DNA from: Crotalaria pallida
Taxonomy: Eukaryota > Streptophyta > Magnoliopsida > Fabales > Fabaceae
Reading direction: 5' to 3'
Assembly (NCBI GenBank): GCA_037953625.1
Contig: CM075655.1
Location: 70,707,501-70,771,500 of the forward strand
DNA length: 64,000 bases
Shown: piece by piece, positions 9,340 through 20,460 of the stretch
Position numbering within the stretch: position 1 is the first letter of the stretch
Layout of the letters: each line of letters opens with the position of its first letter
The notes under the pieces: generated by a model
Databases searched by the model: none
The model's input: only the letters and a program-made list of their open reading frames with translations
Told to the model about the DNA's origin: nothing
Made by a program: the position numbers and the translations under genes

Positions 9340-11526
9340 GTCAGGGAGGCACTCAACCGACATGCTCGAAGAAGGACCCCATCCCCGGACAGAAATGCCC
9401 GACCCTCAACTAGACAAACCGACCACCACGCCAGTCAGCAACAACCGACCAACCCACAAAGAATCGCTATGGTAGAAGTAGCCACAGACCAGTCCCCGCA
9501 GAACCTCAGAGTCAATACCATAGCTGAAGGTTTTGCGGGAGGAGGAGAAAATTGATCTGATAGAAAAAAATACATCAACCAAGTGCTTGCCGTCCATGAC
9601 CATCCAATCCGCAAAAGAACTACAAAGAGTGTCCCCATCTGTTTTTCGGATGAGGATATTGAAGGAATCATCCCGGGTCACAACGACCCGATGGTCATTA
9701 CTGCTCTGATAGGCAACTATGAGGTTGCCAGGATATTTGTCGACCAAGGGAGTTCGGCAGATATCATGTTCCTAAATCTTTTTGAGGCTCTGAAGTTAAA
9801 AACCTCTGACTTGACCCCTTTCGAGGGGAAGTTCATCAGCTTTACAGGGGACTCGGTGGTCCCCAAGGGACACATTCAACTTCCCGTGACACTCGGGAAT
9901 CACCTCTCGGCAAGAACCGAGATCATCAAGTTTCTAGTCGTCGACTGCCCATCAGCTTATAATGCCATCCTCGGAAGAACATGCTTGCAAGCCTTCGGGG
10001 CGGTCGTCTCAACCATCCATCTGACCATGAAATTTGAAGGATCTGACGGGACTGTTGTCGCCATCAGAGCCGAACAAGAAAAAGCCAGACTATGCTACAA
10101 CGCTAGTCTAGCGAAACTCAAAAGCCCCGAGGAGACCCAACCCAAGTTAAGTTTTAACAGAGGAAATGTACTCTTGGCGGACCTAGATGTCAGGTCCGAG
10201 CTGGATGACAGTAGACCCACCCCCCAGGGTGAGTGGGAGTTCATTGTTTTGGATGAAGAAATTCCAAGCAGGAAAGTAAGGCTAGGAACTAACCTGTCAG
10301 AAAGTATACGAGTAGAAATGCTCGAACTTTTGAAGAAAAACAAAGATCTGTTTGCATGGACCTCGGCGGATATGCCAGGGATCGACCCAAACTTCATATG
10401 TCATCGCCTCAGCGTCAACCCGACCGCCAAGCCGGTCGCCCAGAAAAAGAGAAGAGTGGGAACAGAGAAAGCTACAATCATTGAGGAGAAGGTGGTCGAG
10501 CTCCTCTCGGCAGGATTCATCAGGGAGGTCAATTACTCGGACTGGCTCTCAAACACAGTACTAGTCAAAAAATCAAACCGGAAGTGGCGCATGTGCGTCG
10601 ACTACACCGACTTAAACAAAGCCTGCCCGAAAGATCAGTATCCCCTCCCTATCATTGACAAGCTTGTGGACAACTCTTCTGGGTACCAACTCCTCTCTTT
10701 TATGGATGCATATTCAGGGTACAACCAGATCCCGATGTACCCTCCTGATCCGGAGAAAATGGCCTTCATCACCGAAAAGGCCACCTATTGTTACACAGTC
10801 ATGCCTTTCGGATTGAAAAACGCTGGCGCAACTTACCAGCGGATGATGAACAAGGTCTTCTCGGGTTTGATTGGTCCTACCCTCGAGGTATACATAGATG
10901 ATATGATAGCCAAGAGCAAAAGGAAGGAAGACCATCCCCATGATCTAGCAACCATCTTGGATAGAATCAGAATGTACAACATGCGCCTAAACCCCGACAA
11001 GTGCACTTTCGGGGTTCCGGCAGGGGCTTTTTTAGGTTTCATGCTTACGGAGAGAGGCATTGAGGCCAACCCAGAGAAATGCCAGGCCATCTTGAGTATG
11101 CGTAGTCCATCTAATGTGAAGGAGGTTCAGAGATTGACTGGTCGGATGGCAGCCCTCTCAAGATTCCTCCCTAAGGCAGCCAAGAGAGCACTCCCATGGT
11201 ACCAACTACTCAGAAAAAACAAAAATTTCCATTGGAATAACTCTTGCGAACAAGCGTTTGCTGAACTTAAGGAATACCTCTCAGCCCCTCCCGTCCTCAC
11301 AAGCCCTCGGGAAGGGGAAATCCTGTTTCTGTATTTGTCTATTGGTGAAACATCTGTTAGCTCGGCCCTGGTCAAGGATGACTCGGGGACCGAGCAGCCT
11401 GTCTACTTCGTCAGTAAGGCCCTCCAAGGACCTGAAATAAGATATTCCAAGATAGAGAAACTTGCCTTTGCTTTGGTAGTTACTGCCAGGAGATCCGACA
11501 GTACTTTCAGAACCACCCCATTGTGA
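9340..11526 (+). pseudogene. pol: Gypsy protease, reverse transcriptase and RNase H
   Basis: It is in the same frame as gag after the TAA, with a second in-frame TGA at 9553-9555. The aspartic protease core is at about 9735-9770 (VDQGSSADIMF, where D-T-G is usual, so the threonine is Q). Reverse transcriptase spans about 10490-11090 with MPFGLKNAGATYQRMMNKVF and the catalytic YIDDMIAKS at about 10890. The connection and first RNase H domain continue to a frameshift near 11490, just before PYFQNHPI-like sequence. The TGA at 11524-11526 is a consequence of that shift. Enzymatic competence is unlikely with these breaks. Confidence 0.86.
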
Positions 11527-12464
11527 TCAGAACAACTCAGCAGATAAGACAGGTGCTTCACCGACCTGACTTAGCTGGAAGAATGGTCTCATGGTCCGTC
11601 AAGCTGTCAGAGTTCGATGTGACCTACGAGCCAAGGAGAACTCTCAAGTCCCAAATTTTAGCGGATTTTATTTCAGAACTATCAAACTCGGACCATCTCA
11701 ACAAGGTCCAACTTTGGAAGATTTATGTTGATGGTTCCAGCCACAGTAAGGGGGCTGGGGCCGGTATAATTCTTGAAAATGCCGAGGGCCTCAGTGTAGA
11801 ATATTTCCTCAAGTTTGAGTTCCCCACCTCAAATAATCAGGAGGAATATGAGGCGGTGTTGGCCGGTTTGCGGATGGCCCATCAAATGGGGGCTTCAGAA
11901 ATCGAAGTTTTCAGTGACTCACAGTTAGGTGTTTCCCAGGTCAACGGGGAGTTTCAGGCTAAGGAACCAATTCTCCAAAAGTACCTGGAACAAGTCAAAA
12001 CCCTTTCAGACCTTTTTTCACAATTTTCCATCACTCATATCCCCAGAGCCTCCAATGGGCGAGTTGACATCCTATCCAAGCTCGCCAGCACCAAAGGCCC
12101 TGAAAACAACAAGAGTCTAGTTCAAGAAACTGTCCTTCAGCCGAGCGTGGTTCTGGCAGTATCTTTAACCACCGGCTGGATGGACCCCGTCAAACAGTAT
12201 CTTAAATACCAAGTTTTGCCGACCGACCCTTCTCAAGGAAAGAAGATAGCCAAGCAAGCTACCCAGTATGCCATGATCGGTGACACCTTGTATAAACGGG
12301 GAATGGACTCATCTATGCTGAAGTGTCTAGACCCTGCTGAGGCTGACCTAGTGTTGGCCGAGGTTCATGAAGGAATTTCGAGCCATCATGTAGGTGCAAA
12401 AGCTCTAGCCCGCAAAGTACTCCGAGCAGGCTATTACTGGCCCACTCTTCTAAACGATGCTTGA
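11527..12464 (+). pseudogene. pol: Second RNase H (Tat-type) and integrase N-terminal zinc finger
   Basis: The frame resumes after the shift with RQVLHRPDLAGRMVSWSV, the end of the first RNase H/tether. A second RNase H domain starts near 11715 (WKIYVDGSSHSKGAGAG, EEYEAVLAGLRMA, VFSDSQLGV), with the D-E-D acids visible. This extra plant/archaeal-type RNase H is known from the Tat lineage. From about 12340 the integrase N-terminal region begins (HEGISSHHVGAKAL, GYYWPTL). The frame stops at TGA 12462-12464 before the CKSC half of the HHCC finger. Confidence 0.82.
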
Positions 12465-13411
12465 AAACATGTCAAAAGGTGTAAGTCCTGTCAATTCCAC
12501 GGAAAGGTCTTCCAACGACCCCGACGGAGCTCCACTCAATGATCGCACCATGGCCCTTCTATCAGTGGGGCATGGACATCATCGGGAAATTTAAAACAGC
12601 TCCGGGACAACTAAAGTTCGTTGTAGTCGTAGTTGATTACTTCACAAAATGGGTCGAAGCCGAGGCTTTGGACACAATCTCTTCAGCCAAAATCCAAAAA
12701 TTCTTCCTCAGACAAGTCATCGCTCGCTTCGGTGTCCCGCACACTCTTGTAACCGATAATGGCACACAATTCACTGCTAAGGTTTTCCAAGAGTTGGTCG
12801 ACCACTTTCATATCACCCACCATTTTTCATCGGTCGAGCATCCGCAGACGAATGGACAGGCTGAAGCAGTGAATAAAATTATCATTGATGGGATAAAGAA
12901 AAGGTTGTTGGAAGCCGAGGGGTCATGGGCTGACCTCCTTCCAGAGGTACTATGGTCAATTCGAACGACCATACACACCTCGACAGGAGAAACCCCATTT
13001 CGACTAACCTACGGTTGTGAGGCTATGCTACCTATTGAAACTCGGATTCCCACCTTCCGAGTATCTGAACGTCCAGTGGAGGTGAATGATGGTTTGTTAA
13101 AAGAAGAGTTAACCCTCAGCGATGAGATCCGATCCCTCGCGGCTGACCGAGAGAAAAAGGCAAAAGAAAGACAGTCCCAAGAATACAACAAATGGGTGGT
13201 TCGAAGAAGCTTCGTTGTTGGAGATCTGGTCCTCAGACAAGCTGACATCGGTTTAAAAAATTCAAAAGAAGGAAAATTGGCAAGAAATTGGGAAGGCCCT
13301 TACAGGGTCGTCTCAAAAACAGGGTCGGGGGCATACAGATTGGAGACACTAACAAAGCAGCAATTGAACAACTCCTGGAATGCTACCAAGCTCAAGCCCT
13401 ACTATAGCTAA
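12465..13411 (+). pseudogene. pol: Gypsy integrase catalytic core and C-terminus
   Basis: The zinc finger's CKSC pair is at about 12480-12492, in the preceding frame. A frameshift near 12530 leads into an open core from 12539. The D,D,E triad is visible: D in YQWGMDIIG, D in LVTDNGTQF and E in NGQAEAVNK. The C-terminal domain (VGDLVLRQ, NWEGPYRVV, LETL) ends at TAG-like TATAGCTAA, with the stop at 13409-13411. No chromodomain follows, as expected for Tat. Integrase inserts element cDNA in the nucleus; this copy is broken upstream. Confidence 0.85.
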
Positions 13412-13976
13412 TTGGAATCCCACAACAACTCCTGCAAAGTGTCAACTCTGATTTTAAAATTCTGTTGTTTAAATTTCATGTCATTTATTTTAGCGTCTTT
13501 ATGTTTATATTGTATTTGAATTCTGCTGTTTATCAACAGATCAAAAGAATCTAATGAAAATTTCCTTTCAGTTTCACATCTTTTTATCTTTTCATTGTTA
13601 ACGCACTAGCCATTTCCTCTCGGCTCGCCACCGAGTCGAACTTAGGCGTTTATATATGCCCTTTTAACTGGGACTTATAAACTAATAATAACAAAGTGCT
13701 TTTAGAGATGCCCGGCCAAAAACTTATACAGTTTCCACAAGCCGAGGACCGAGGATCCCACCTTGGCCAAAGGTAGGAGATCCGTGATCTCGATAACAGT
13801 TCATAACAAGATAAATAACAAAAACCGAAGATTGTGCAAAGATAAGGAGGATACTTCATAAACGACAAAAAAAATCGAGTTCAAATCAAACCGATCATAT
13901 TACAGCATTCAGTACTTCATAAACGACAAAAAAAGAAGGCACAATAGTAGCAAAGAGAAATACATCATAAAAGGGT
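13412..13976 (+). other. Noncoding spacer between integrase and antisense gene
   Basis: AT-rich DNA follows the pol stop and probably holds the 3' ends of both convergent transcripts. A 20-base block, ACTTCATAAACGACAAAAAA, is present twice about 61 bp apart (13853 and 13914). No ORF of note was seen. Confidence 0.6.
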
Positions 13977-16449
13977 CTAATCTTCATCCTCGGAAAGTGC
14001 AATGGTTGACCCATCAAAATCAGCTTCATCCTCATTTTCCAAGTCCAAGGGGTTGGGGAGATTCGGCATTGATAAGTCCACCTCCCTATCCTCATGTGCA
14101 TAGTCAATGATACGATCACCATCAACTCCAAAGTTTGGACTTTCCCCCGCAACTCGGATTCCTGGATTCATAAGAGACAACTGTTTGACAGCATTGACAA
14201 AAGAATCATTAACTGCATGGTCCCAATTGAAATGATTCCGCTTGGCCACAACCTTATGTTTCAAAGCTTTCCGACGAGCCTTCACCAATTCTCCCTGTAA
14301 TCGACCCACCTCATTTTCAGAATTTGTTAACCGACCCTGAATACACTCAAGCTCGGTAACTTTTCGCTGAGCTTCAGCCAGTTTCTCTTGGGCAGTTTGC
14401 AACAGCCTCCCTCTCTCAGCATCCCTTCCAGCAGCATCCTCTAGAGCCTTTTGAGCAATCTCCCGAGCTTTCTCAGATTCTTCGAGTCTTTTCTGCAACT
14501 CGGCATTGGCCTCTGTCAGAGCATTGAGATTTGCTTCACTCTCCTTAATTTGAGTTAGCAAATTTTGTGCTCGCGCGGCAGCAGCTCTCCTCTTCTCCTT
14601 CTCAGTTGCCGAAAAAGTTGCGCTGATATCTTCGGCATTCTTACTAAGGTGGAACATGTAGCTCGCAGCCCTTAGCATATTTTTGCCCAATAAATCACAG
14701 TGGCATTTCAAAGTGTTAGCAGTTTGGTCCGACAATCTCTTCTCATCATTGGCAGTGTAAACCAAATCAACAAACTTCTCCTTCAGCTTTTGAGCCCAAA
14801 CGGTCTCCTCCTCGGGGTCCGAAACGTCAAACCACAAATTACTTCTTTGCAGTGGTTTCAGCAACTCAACAGCTTTGCCTTTACCCTTGTCTATTCTAGC
14901 TCTTTTAGACAAAGGCACTCAATCCTCCTCCTCCTCCACTTGAGCAACGGGGCTCCCAGTAGCTACCTCCACCACACGAACTGACGGTGGTCGGACATCT
15001 TGCATCACTTCAACTTCAGAAGGTGATGCCTCGGCCACCGTAACTGATCGAGTCGCTTCCGAGGAAACTGCTCCGCCCGAAGAGCCGACCGCCCTCGATT
15101 TAGCAAGCTCCCTCATGCGAGCAGCAACCTTATTTTCCCTAGCCATTTTGACTGCAAAATAGCAAAACAAAAAGTACAAATGTTAAAAAAAAAGAAGCAT
15201 ATACCAAGCTCGGCTTTCACAAGCTCTTGGGGAAAAATAATGATGTTCCTAATATCGACTTGACCATTGGTTTTAAGGTAGTAGAAGAAGGTATCACAGG
15301 TATGCCTCTCATCGCTCGTCAATTCTTTGTCATAATGGTATTGATAAAGCTTTGGGTGTCTGTTGAAGAAGTCAGGTGTCCATGATAAAGGGAACCGAGG
15401 CTCACCGCCCTCCATAAACCAACATTCTCCCTCTCCGACGAATTGATACTTGAAAAATAACGGCTTAAAAGTTTTCCACGAATCCGTGAACTTGGCAAAA
15501 AGAGCATGCTCATTACGTGCCTTCAGTGATACCCACAGTCTTTTGGTTGACCCCCTCTCGAAAATATTTATTTGCGGTATGTACAGCCATCGGAATGCTC
15601 GGAGCGAGCATGTCAGTCTTCGGGCCGTGCAAAATTTTTGAAAAGCACGAACAAACGCCCAACGCTAGGATGTAGTTGGGTGGGAGCCAAACGCAGCCGA
15701 CGCAACAGAGCCATCTCCAGATCGGAAAAGGGCATCTTAAAGCCCAGTCTTATCACGACCTCCTCGTACATGAAAAACTCCCTACAGTTCCCTCCAATTG
15801 TTGTGCACACTCGGTCATTGGCCGAAGGAGCACTAATGGTGTAAGACGTCCCAGCTTCATCTGTGGGGCACGGGAGTATATTAGCTCGGATATGGCCCAG
15901 ATTGCTGCCAACTAAAGCCGACGGTGTACCGAGCACCTCCAAATCAACCCAATCATAGGCTTCAAAGTTCGGAGGCACAGGAAATTCATGAGGATGTGTA
16001 ACGCATCGACGAACCATACCTGGGGAAAGGGAAGACTCGGCATCAGAATCTATAAAATCATAATCTACAGAAACACTAACCCTAGGTCGATTGGTCCTAT
16101 AGCCGAGCCTACTACATATCCCCCTAACCTTTACGGCTTTCCCTCAAAAAGGCCTCTCCCAGGGACGATTCGCGACGGAGCGCTTTGAGGTGCGAAACGC
16201 TACTTGCGCCCGCTCCTCCGCCGCACGATAAGCTGACTTTCTACTTTCCTCATCTATGGAATTTTGGGGATAATCCACCGATAACGGTGTCTCCACCGTA
16301 GGATCCGCCATGCGATGGCGGAAAGGGGAAGGGAGAAAATCCAAGATCTCTAAATCAAAAGAGGACGAAGAGGAAGAAGAAGAGGAAGAATCCTCGATGT
16401 CACTCAACCCCAAAATTTTAGACCACTTTTCATACCATTCATTATCCAT
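13977..16449 (-). pseudogene. Antisense extra gene (aORF) of Tat element, Transposase_28-like
   Basis: A multi-part gene runs opposite to pol. The start is probably the ATG at 16449 (MDNEWYEKW), followed by a Ser-rich and acidic N-terminus. A segment at 16019-15613 reads EEVVIRLGFKMPFSDLEMALLRRL..APTQLHPS, which resembles the 'putative gypsy type transposon' domain (Transposase_28). A part at 15415-15205 (LSWTPDFFNRHPKLYQ) can be spliced in frame to 15151-13977. That last part holds a long Ala/Glu/Arg-rich coiled coil and an acidic tail. Lesions are an in-frame TGA at 14919-14921 and unmatched frames around 16144 and 15613-15415. Antisense ORFs in this place are known in Tat elements; their function is unknown. 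The domain call is from memory of the family pattern. Confidence 0.68.
15152..15204 (-). other. Probable 53-bp intron in the antisense gene
   Basis: On the minus strand the donor is GAGCTTG|GTATATGC (GT at 15204-15203). The acceptor is TTTTGTTTTGCTATTTTGCAG (AG at 15153-15152) after a T-rich tract. Splicing joins the frames in phase, giving AEL-VKMARENK. The length is short for a plant intron, so this needs transcript support. Confidence 0.5.
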
Positions 16450-17130
16450 GATTAAGTAAAGAACCCAGAAACGGAACCCAGAAACGGAACCCAGAGAGAG
16501 AAACCCAGAAAGAAATGCTAAACCCAATGAAAACTAGAAAACCAGAACCTTAGAACTTAGAAAACAGTATAGCAGGAAGGGATCAAAGTACCTGAAACTT
16601 GAAAACTGGCACCAACTGAACTGAAGTAGCAAGACGGAAGCCAAAAAGCTTCAAGAGAGAATGGTAGTGAAAAAGCGATGGAGAAATATCTGAAATGCAG
16701 AAGCCAAGGAGGAAAATCGTAGGAAGGAGGAGAATATCAGAAACCAAGGTTTGGAGGAAAGTGAATAAGAGGAAAGGGAAGGGGAAGTTGAAGTTCAAAA
16801 AGAAACTTCCCCCCACGTTTTCAGCATTTGGGCCTGTTTGCAAAGGGCCCAAAACCTACATTGAGCCACGAAAAAGGACACGTGGCGCGCAATCTGTGGA
16901 AGGAAACATTTCAAAAACCCAAAAGGCAGCATGCATAATGATGACACCTCTGACACAAACAGCACGTGTCATTAAAAGGACACCCAAACGTCCTTTCGAA
17001 CAGACGAAGGGACAACTAAGCACAACGGGTCACCTCAAGGACATTGCCTCAGTTCGACCACGATACTCGACTCCTCGAACCAACGATATCAGAAAACTCT
17101 CAGCTCGGCTCAAGACTCAAAAAGTCTTAC
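16450..17130. other. Upstream region of antisense gene / 3' internal region of Gypsy
   Basis: This stretch lies between the antisense start and the polypurine tract and should hold the antisense promoter. It is purine-rich on the plus strand at 16690-16800. Plus-strand ORF 16695-17138 and minus-strand ORF 16583-16852 are unsupported by any motif I recognise. Confidence 0.5.
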
Positions 17131-17146
17131 CGAGCTAGGGGGCTTA
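17131..17146 (+). other. Polypurine tract region of Tat element
   Basis: CGAGCTAGGGGGCTTA immediately precedes the LTR start TGTGGTAG. The G5 block is the likely plus-strand primer. Confidence 0.7.
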
Positions 17147-17667
17147 TGTGGTAGACCGACCCTCGGCCTATCCTCTAAGTACTCGGCCGACCAGATTTCT
17201 CCATCTGACAGGTCATGCCTATCCAGGTCGAGCGCTTGTCCTAGGACCCACCCTAGCGACCTAGAACCGACCATACGGGCCATGCCCCCCAAAGAGTCCG
17301 AGCTAGGGGCGCGTGAGCCTAACTTGCCAACAGGGATAAGATCTCCCAATACAGGATAAGGATGAATGACTTATCCCTTATCCTAAATTGGACACGTTAG
17401 CAGCCTTGCTGGACCTCCGTACAGGCCCACAAGGTACAATGCCACCCCTATAAATAGCTGTCTCCAGCAAGGGGCTCTGGTACGTTCTCTCTCTCCCTAA
17501 GTGCACATTTGCACACACCAGTGATTAGGGAAACCCTAGCTGTCCCAACTGGACATCTAGCATACCTAAGAAATCATATACTAACATCAGACTACTCTCT
17601 ACCTCACTGGTCCCTCAATACCTTTGAGCTAGGGATACATCTGGAACACAGTGTCCTAGACACTACA
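17147..17667 (+). repeat. Gypsy 3' LTR, full length (521 bp)
   Basis: It runs TGTGGTAGA...GACACTACA, with a TATA box CTATAAATAG at 17448-17457. The last 275 bp match the truncated 5' LTR. It abuts Copia pol sequence at 17668, so the five bases ttctt (17668-17672) are the predicted target duplication. Confidence 0.9.
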
Positions 17668-19185
17668 TTCTTTATCCAGATAGCATGATGTGCTTATTGG
17701 TGTAGCTACTGCCTTGGCCTTATCCATGCCGAATCGTTTCAATAGTTCCTTGAAATATTTTGTTTGGCTTATGAAAATTCCATCCTTTGCTTGTTTTATT
17801 TGCAATCCTAGAAAGAAGTTCAGCTCGCCCATCATAGACATCTCGAACTCTTCCTGCATCATACTTGAAAAATCCTTGCAAAGGGTTTCATTAGTAGCAC
17901 CAAAAATAATATCATCTACATAAATTTGAACTAAAAGAATGTTCTTTCCTTTCTTTTTGATAAAAAGCGTGTTATCAGCCTTCCCTCTTTCAAAATTATT
18001 TTCAAGTAAAAACTTGCTCAGACGCTCATACCACGCTCTAGGAGCTTGTTTGAGTCCGTACATAGCCTGTTTCAATTTAAAAACATAATCAGGGTGTTCA
18101 TAATTTTCAAAGCTGGGAGGGTGACAAACATACACTTCTTCATTAATAAAACCATTAAGAAAGACACTCTTTACGTCCATTTGATATAATTTAAAGTCTA
18201 AAATGCATGCAAAAGCTAAAAGCAACCTATTGGCTTCCAACCTAGCTACAGGGGCAAATGTTTCCTCATAATCTATCCCCTCTTCCTGGTTGTAACCTTG
18301 TGCAACTAACCTAGCTTTGTTTCGAACAATTAAACCAGCCTCATCAAGTTTGTTTTTATAAATCCATTTAGTTCCAATAATTGGATGAGAATCAGGCCTA
18401 GGAACAAGTTCCCAAACCTGGTTTCTTTCGAACTGGTTTAATTCTTCTTGCATAGCCAGTAACCAATGCTCATCAAGTGTAGCCTCGGAAATATTCTTTG
18501 GCTCCACTTGAGAAACAAAAGCAAAATAGTTACACAGATTGCTAATTGAATTGCGAGTACTTACACCTTTTGTGATATCACCTATGATTTGGTCAATTGG
18601 ATGGTGCCTCGATGTTCTCCATTCCATAAGCAAATCAGAGTTAAGCTCCATGGATTGTTCTTGATCTTTATCCTCAAGTGATTCATTTGACTTTTCATTG
18701 CTTTGGGATTTATCTTTTTCTTTAGCATTGGACTCTTCATCCTCATCAATGTATAAGTCTCCAAGGATACCTGAAATGTCATTAACAGATACCTTTCCCA
18801 GCTTTCTGGGATGGAATTCATCAAATGATACATGAATAGATTCTTCAATAGTATTATGAGATTTATTGTAAATCCTATAAGCTTTGCTCAAAACAGAATA
18901 TCCAAGGAATATTCCCTCATCAACTCTAGCCTCAAAACTTCCTAGATTGTCTCTACCATTATTATGCACAAAACATTTACATCCAAAGACACGAAAATGG
19001 GAAATATTTGGTTTTCTCCCCTTATACAGCTCATAGGGGGTTTTCTTTAAAATAGGCCGTATCAAAACACGGTTCATAACATAAAAAGCTGTACTCACTG
19101 CATCGGCCCAAAAATATGCAGGCAAATTCATGTCATTAAGCATTGTTCTTGAAAGCTCTTTTAAGGAACGATTTTTCCTCTCCAC
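17668..19185 (-). pseudogene. pol: Copia integrase C-terminus and reverse transcriptase
   Basis: The frame opens with VERKNRSLKELSRTML, carrying the integrase catalytic Glu region, then PYFWADAVSTAFYV-type and PYELYKGRKPNISHFRVFGC sequence of the integrase C-terminal part. Reverse transcriptase starts near 18440 (EEL..FERNQVWELVPRP, KWIYKNKLDE, YNQEEGIDYEETFAPVARLEA) and carries the catalytic YVDDIIFGATN at about 17910. It ends in the linker TPISTSCYLDKE. The reading frame then runs into the Gypsy LTR, so the terminal residues are not Copia. RNase H is absent. Upstream, two stops separate it from the rest of the same frame. Confidence 0.86.
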
Positions 19186-20460
19186 AACCCCGTTTTACTC
19201 TGGAGTTCATGGAGCTGAAAAATAATGCTTCATTCCATGTTTTTCGCAAAATTTTTCAAAAAATTGATTTTCAAATTCTCCACCATGATCAGTCTTAATG
19301 GATGCAATGCTCATATGCATTTGGTTTTGAACAATCTTAGATAGCTTTTTAAATTCATGGTATGCATCATTTTTATGAGTAATAAATAATGTCCATGTAT
19401 ACCTAGAATAGTCATCCACAATAACCAGACAATAATAGTTGCCACCAAAGCTTTTTGTTTGACAAGGTCCAAAAAGATCCATATGTAAAAGTTCCAAGGG
19501 CCTTTGAGATAAAACAAGATTTTTAGAAGGAAAAGATGCCCTTGTGAGTTTTGATTTTGAACAAGGATCACATTTTTCAGAAATAGAAAAATTTTGCTTT
19601 GGTAAGCCAACTACTAAGTTTTTAGAAGAAATTTTGTTCAAATGATTCATGTGGATGTGACCTATTCTACGATGCCATAGCCATGACTCATCCTCTTTAC
19701 TTAATAAACATTTAGCATCATTTGAGGGTATTGAGTTCAAATCAATTACATATACATTGGTTATCCTGCGAGCAATTAGCTTTATAAGATTATCAACTTT
19801 ACCCTCGATAATACATCTACCAGAATCAAATATAACTCTATTGCCCTTATCACGTAACTGACTAATACTTAGCAAGTTATGTTTTAGGCCCTCAACATGT
19901 AATACATTTTCTATGCAAGGGTTAGGAGGTGTACCTATTTTACCGACTCCAAGAATCTTTCCTTGGTTGTTATTTCCGAAAGTCACATGTCCTTGGTCCT
20001 TTGGAACGAGATGCAAAAATTTTGATTTGTCTCCCGTCATGTGTTTCGAGCATCCACTGTCCAAGTACCACCACGATTTCCTTTCTTCCGGAGTAACCTC
20101 ATTTCCATGTGCCATCAAGCCTATGTTGGCTATATCTTCTTGTTCGTCTGAATCCTCGTCTGAACTTCCCTCGTTGTCTAGCCACGCCAGGTATGCTTGC
20201 TTCCCTTTCCTTGGATTGGAGGTGCTTCTTTCTGAATTTTCTTTCTTTTTCAACTGGTAGCAATCCGCTCTGATGTGACCAGGCTTGCCACATTCATGAC
20301 ATGTAATGGATGATCCTCCACCTTTGTTGTTGTCTTTTCTATTTTGGGAGTTGAAGTTGCTTTTCTTCCTTAGAAACTTCCCAAACTTTTTGAATTTGGT
20401 CATCTTCAGCACATGATTCTTTGCATTATTTTGAATTTGCATAGGTTTTATGTGAAGCAT
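19186..20460 (-). pseudogene. pol: Copia zinc knuckle, protease and integrase core
   Basis: The zinc knuckle CHECGKPGHIRADC is at about 20300-20260. The protease DSG motif is in WWYLDSGCSKHMTGD (about 20065). GAG-pre-integrase follows (LWHRRIGHIHMNHL, CDPCSKSK). The integrase core shows LLHMDLFGP and IKTDHGGEFEN. The frame then meets TGA and, four codons on, TAA just before NGVVERKN. Relatives have Arg and Gln there, so both stops are single C-to-T changes (CGA to TGA, CAA to TAA). The first 10 or so residues have no clear homology, so the ATG at 20460 is probably not a genuine start. Confidence 0.84.

Larger units (their letters stand above)
7552..17667 (+). mobile_element. Tat-lineage Ty3/Gypsy retrotransposon with antisense gene, 5' LTR truncated
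   Basis: The order is partial LTR, primer-binding site, gag, protease, reverse transcriptase, RNase H, a second RNase H, integrase, then about 3.7 kb carrying a gene on the opposite strand, polypurine tract and full LTR. Two RNase H domains and an antisense extra ORF after integrase are hallmarks of the Tat/Ogre/Retand lineage. The first 246 bp or so of the 5' LTR are missing because the gag-only Copia array starts there. The overlapping LTR parts differ by two substitutions and one 2-bp indel by eye, so the insertion is recent. The coding frames carry several stops and frameshifts, so this copy looks non-functional. Confidence 0.87.
17668..20460 (-). mobile_element. Copia element fragment, split by the Gypsy insertion
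   Basis: Minus-strand Copia pol, zinc knuckle to the end of reverse transcriptase, is cut at 17668 by the Gypsy LTR. Its RNase H and 3' LTR should therefore lie beyond the left window edge. The N-terminal gag and 5' LTR are missing beyond about 20445. Only two in-frame stops are visible in about 2.8 kb. Confidence 0.82.

Noticed and set aside
17656..17667. Copia reverse transcriptase frame ending in CSV residues
   Set aside because: These last codons are Gypsy LTR sequence read through the insertion junction, so they were excluded from the Copia feature.
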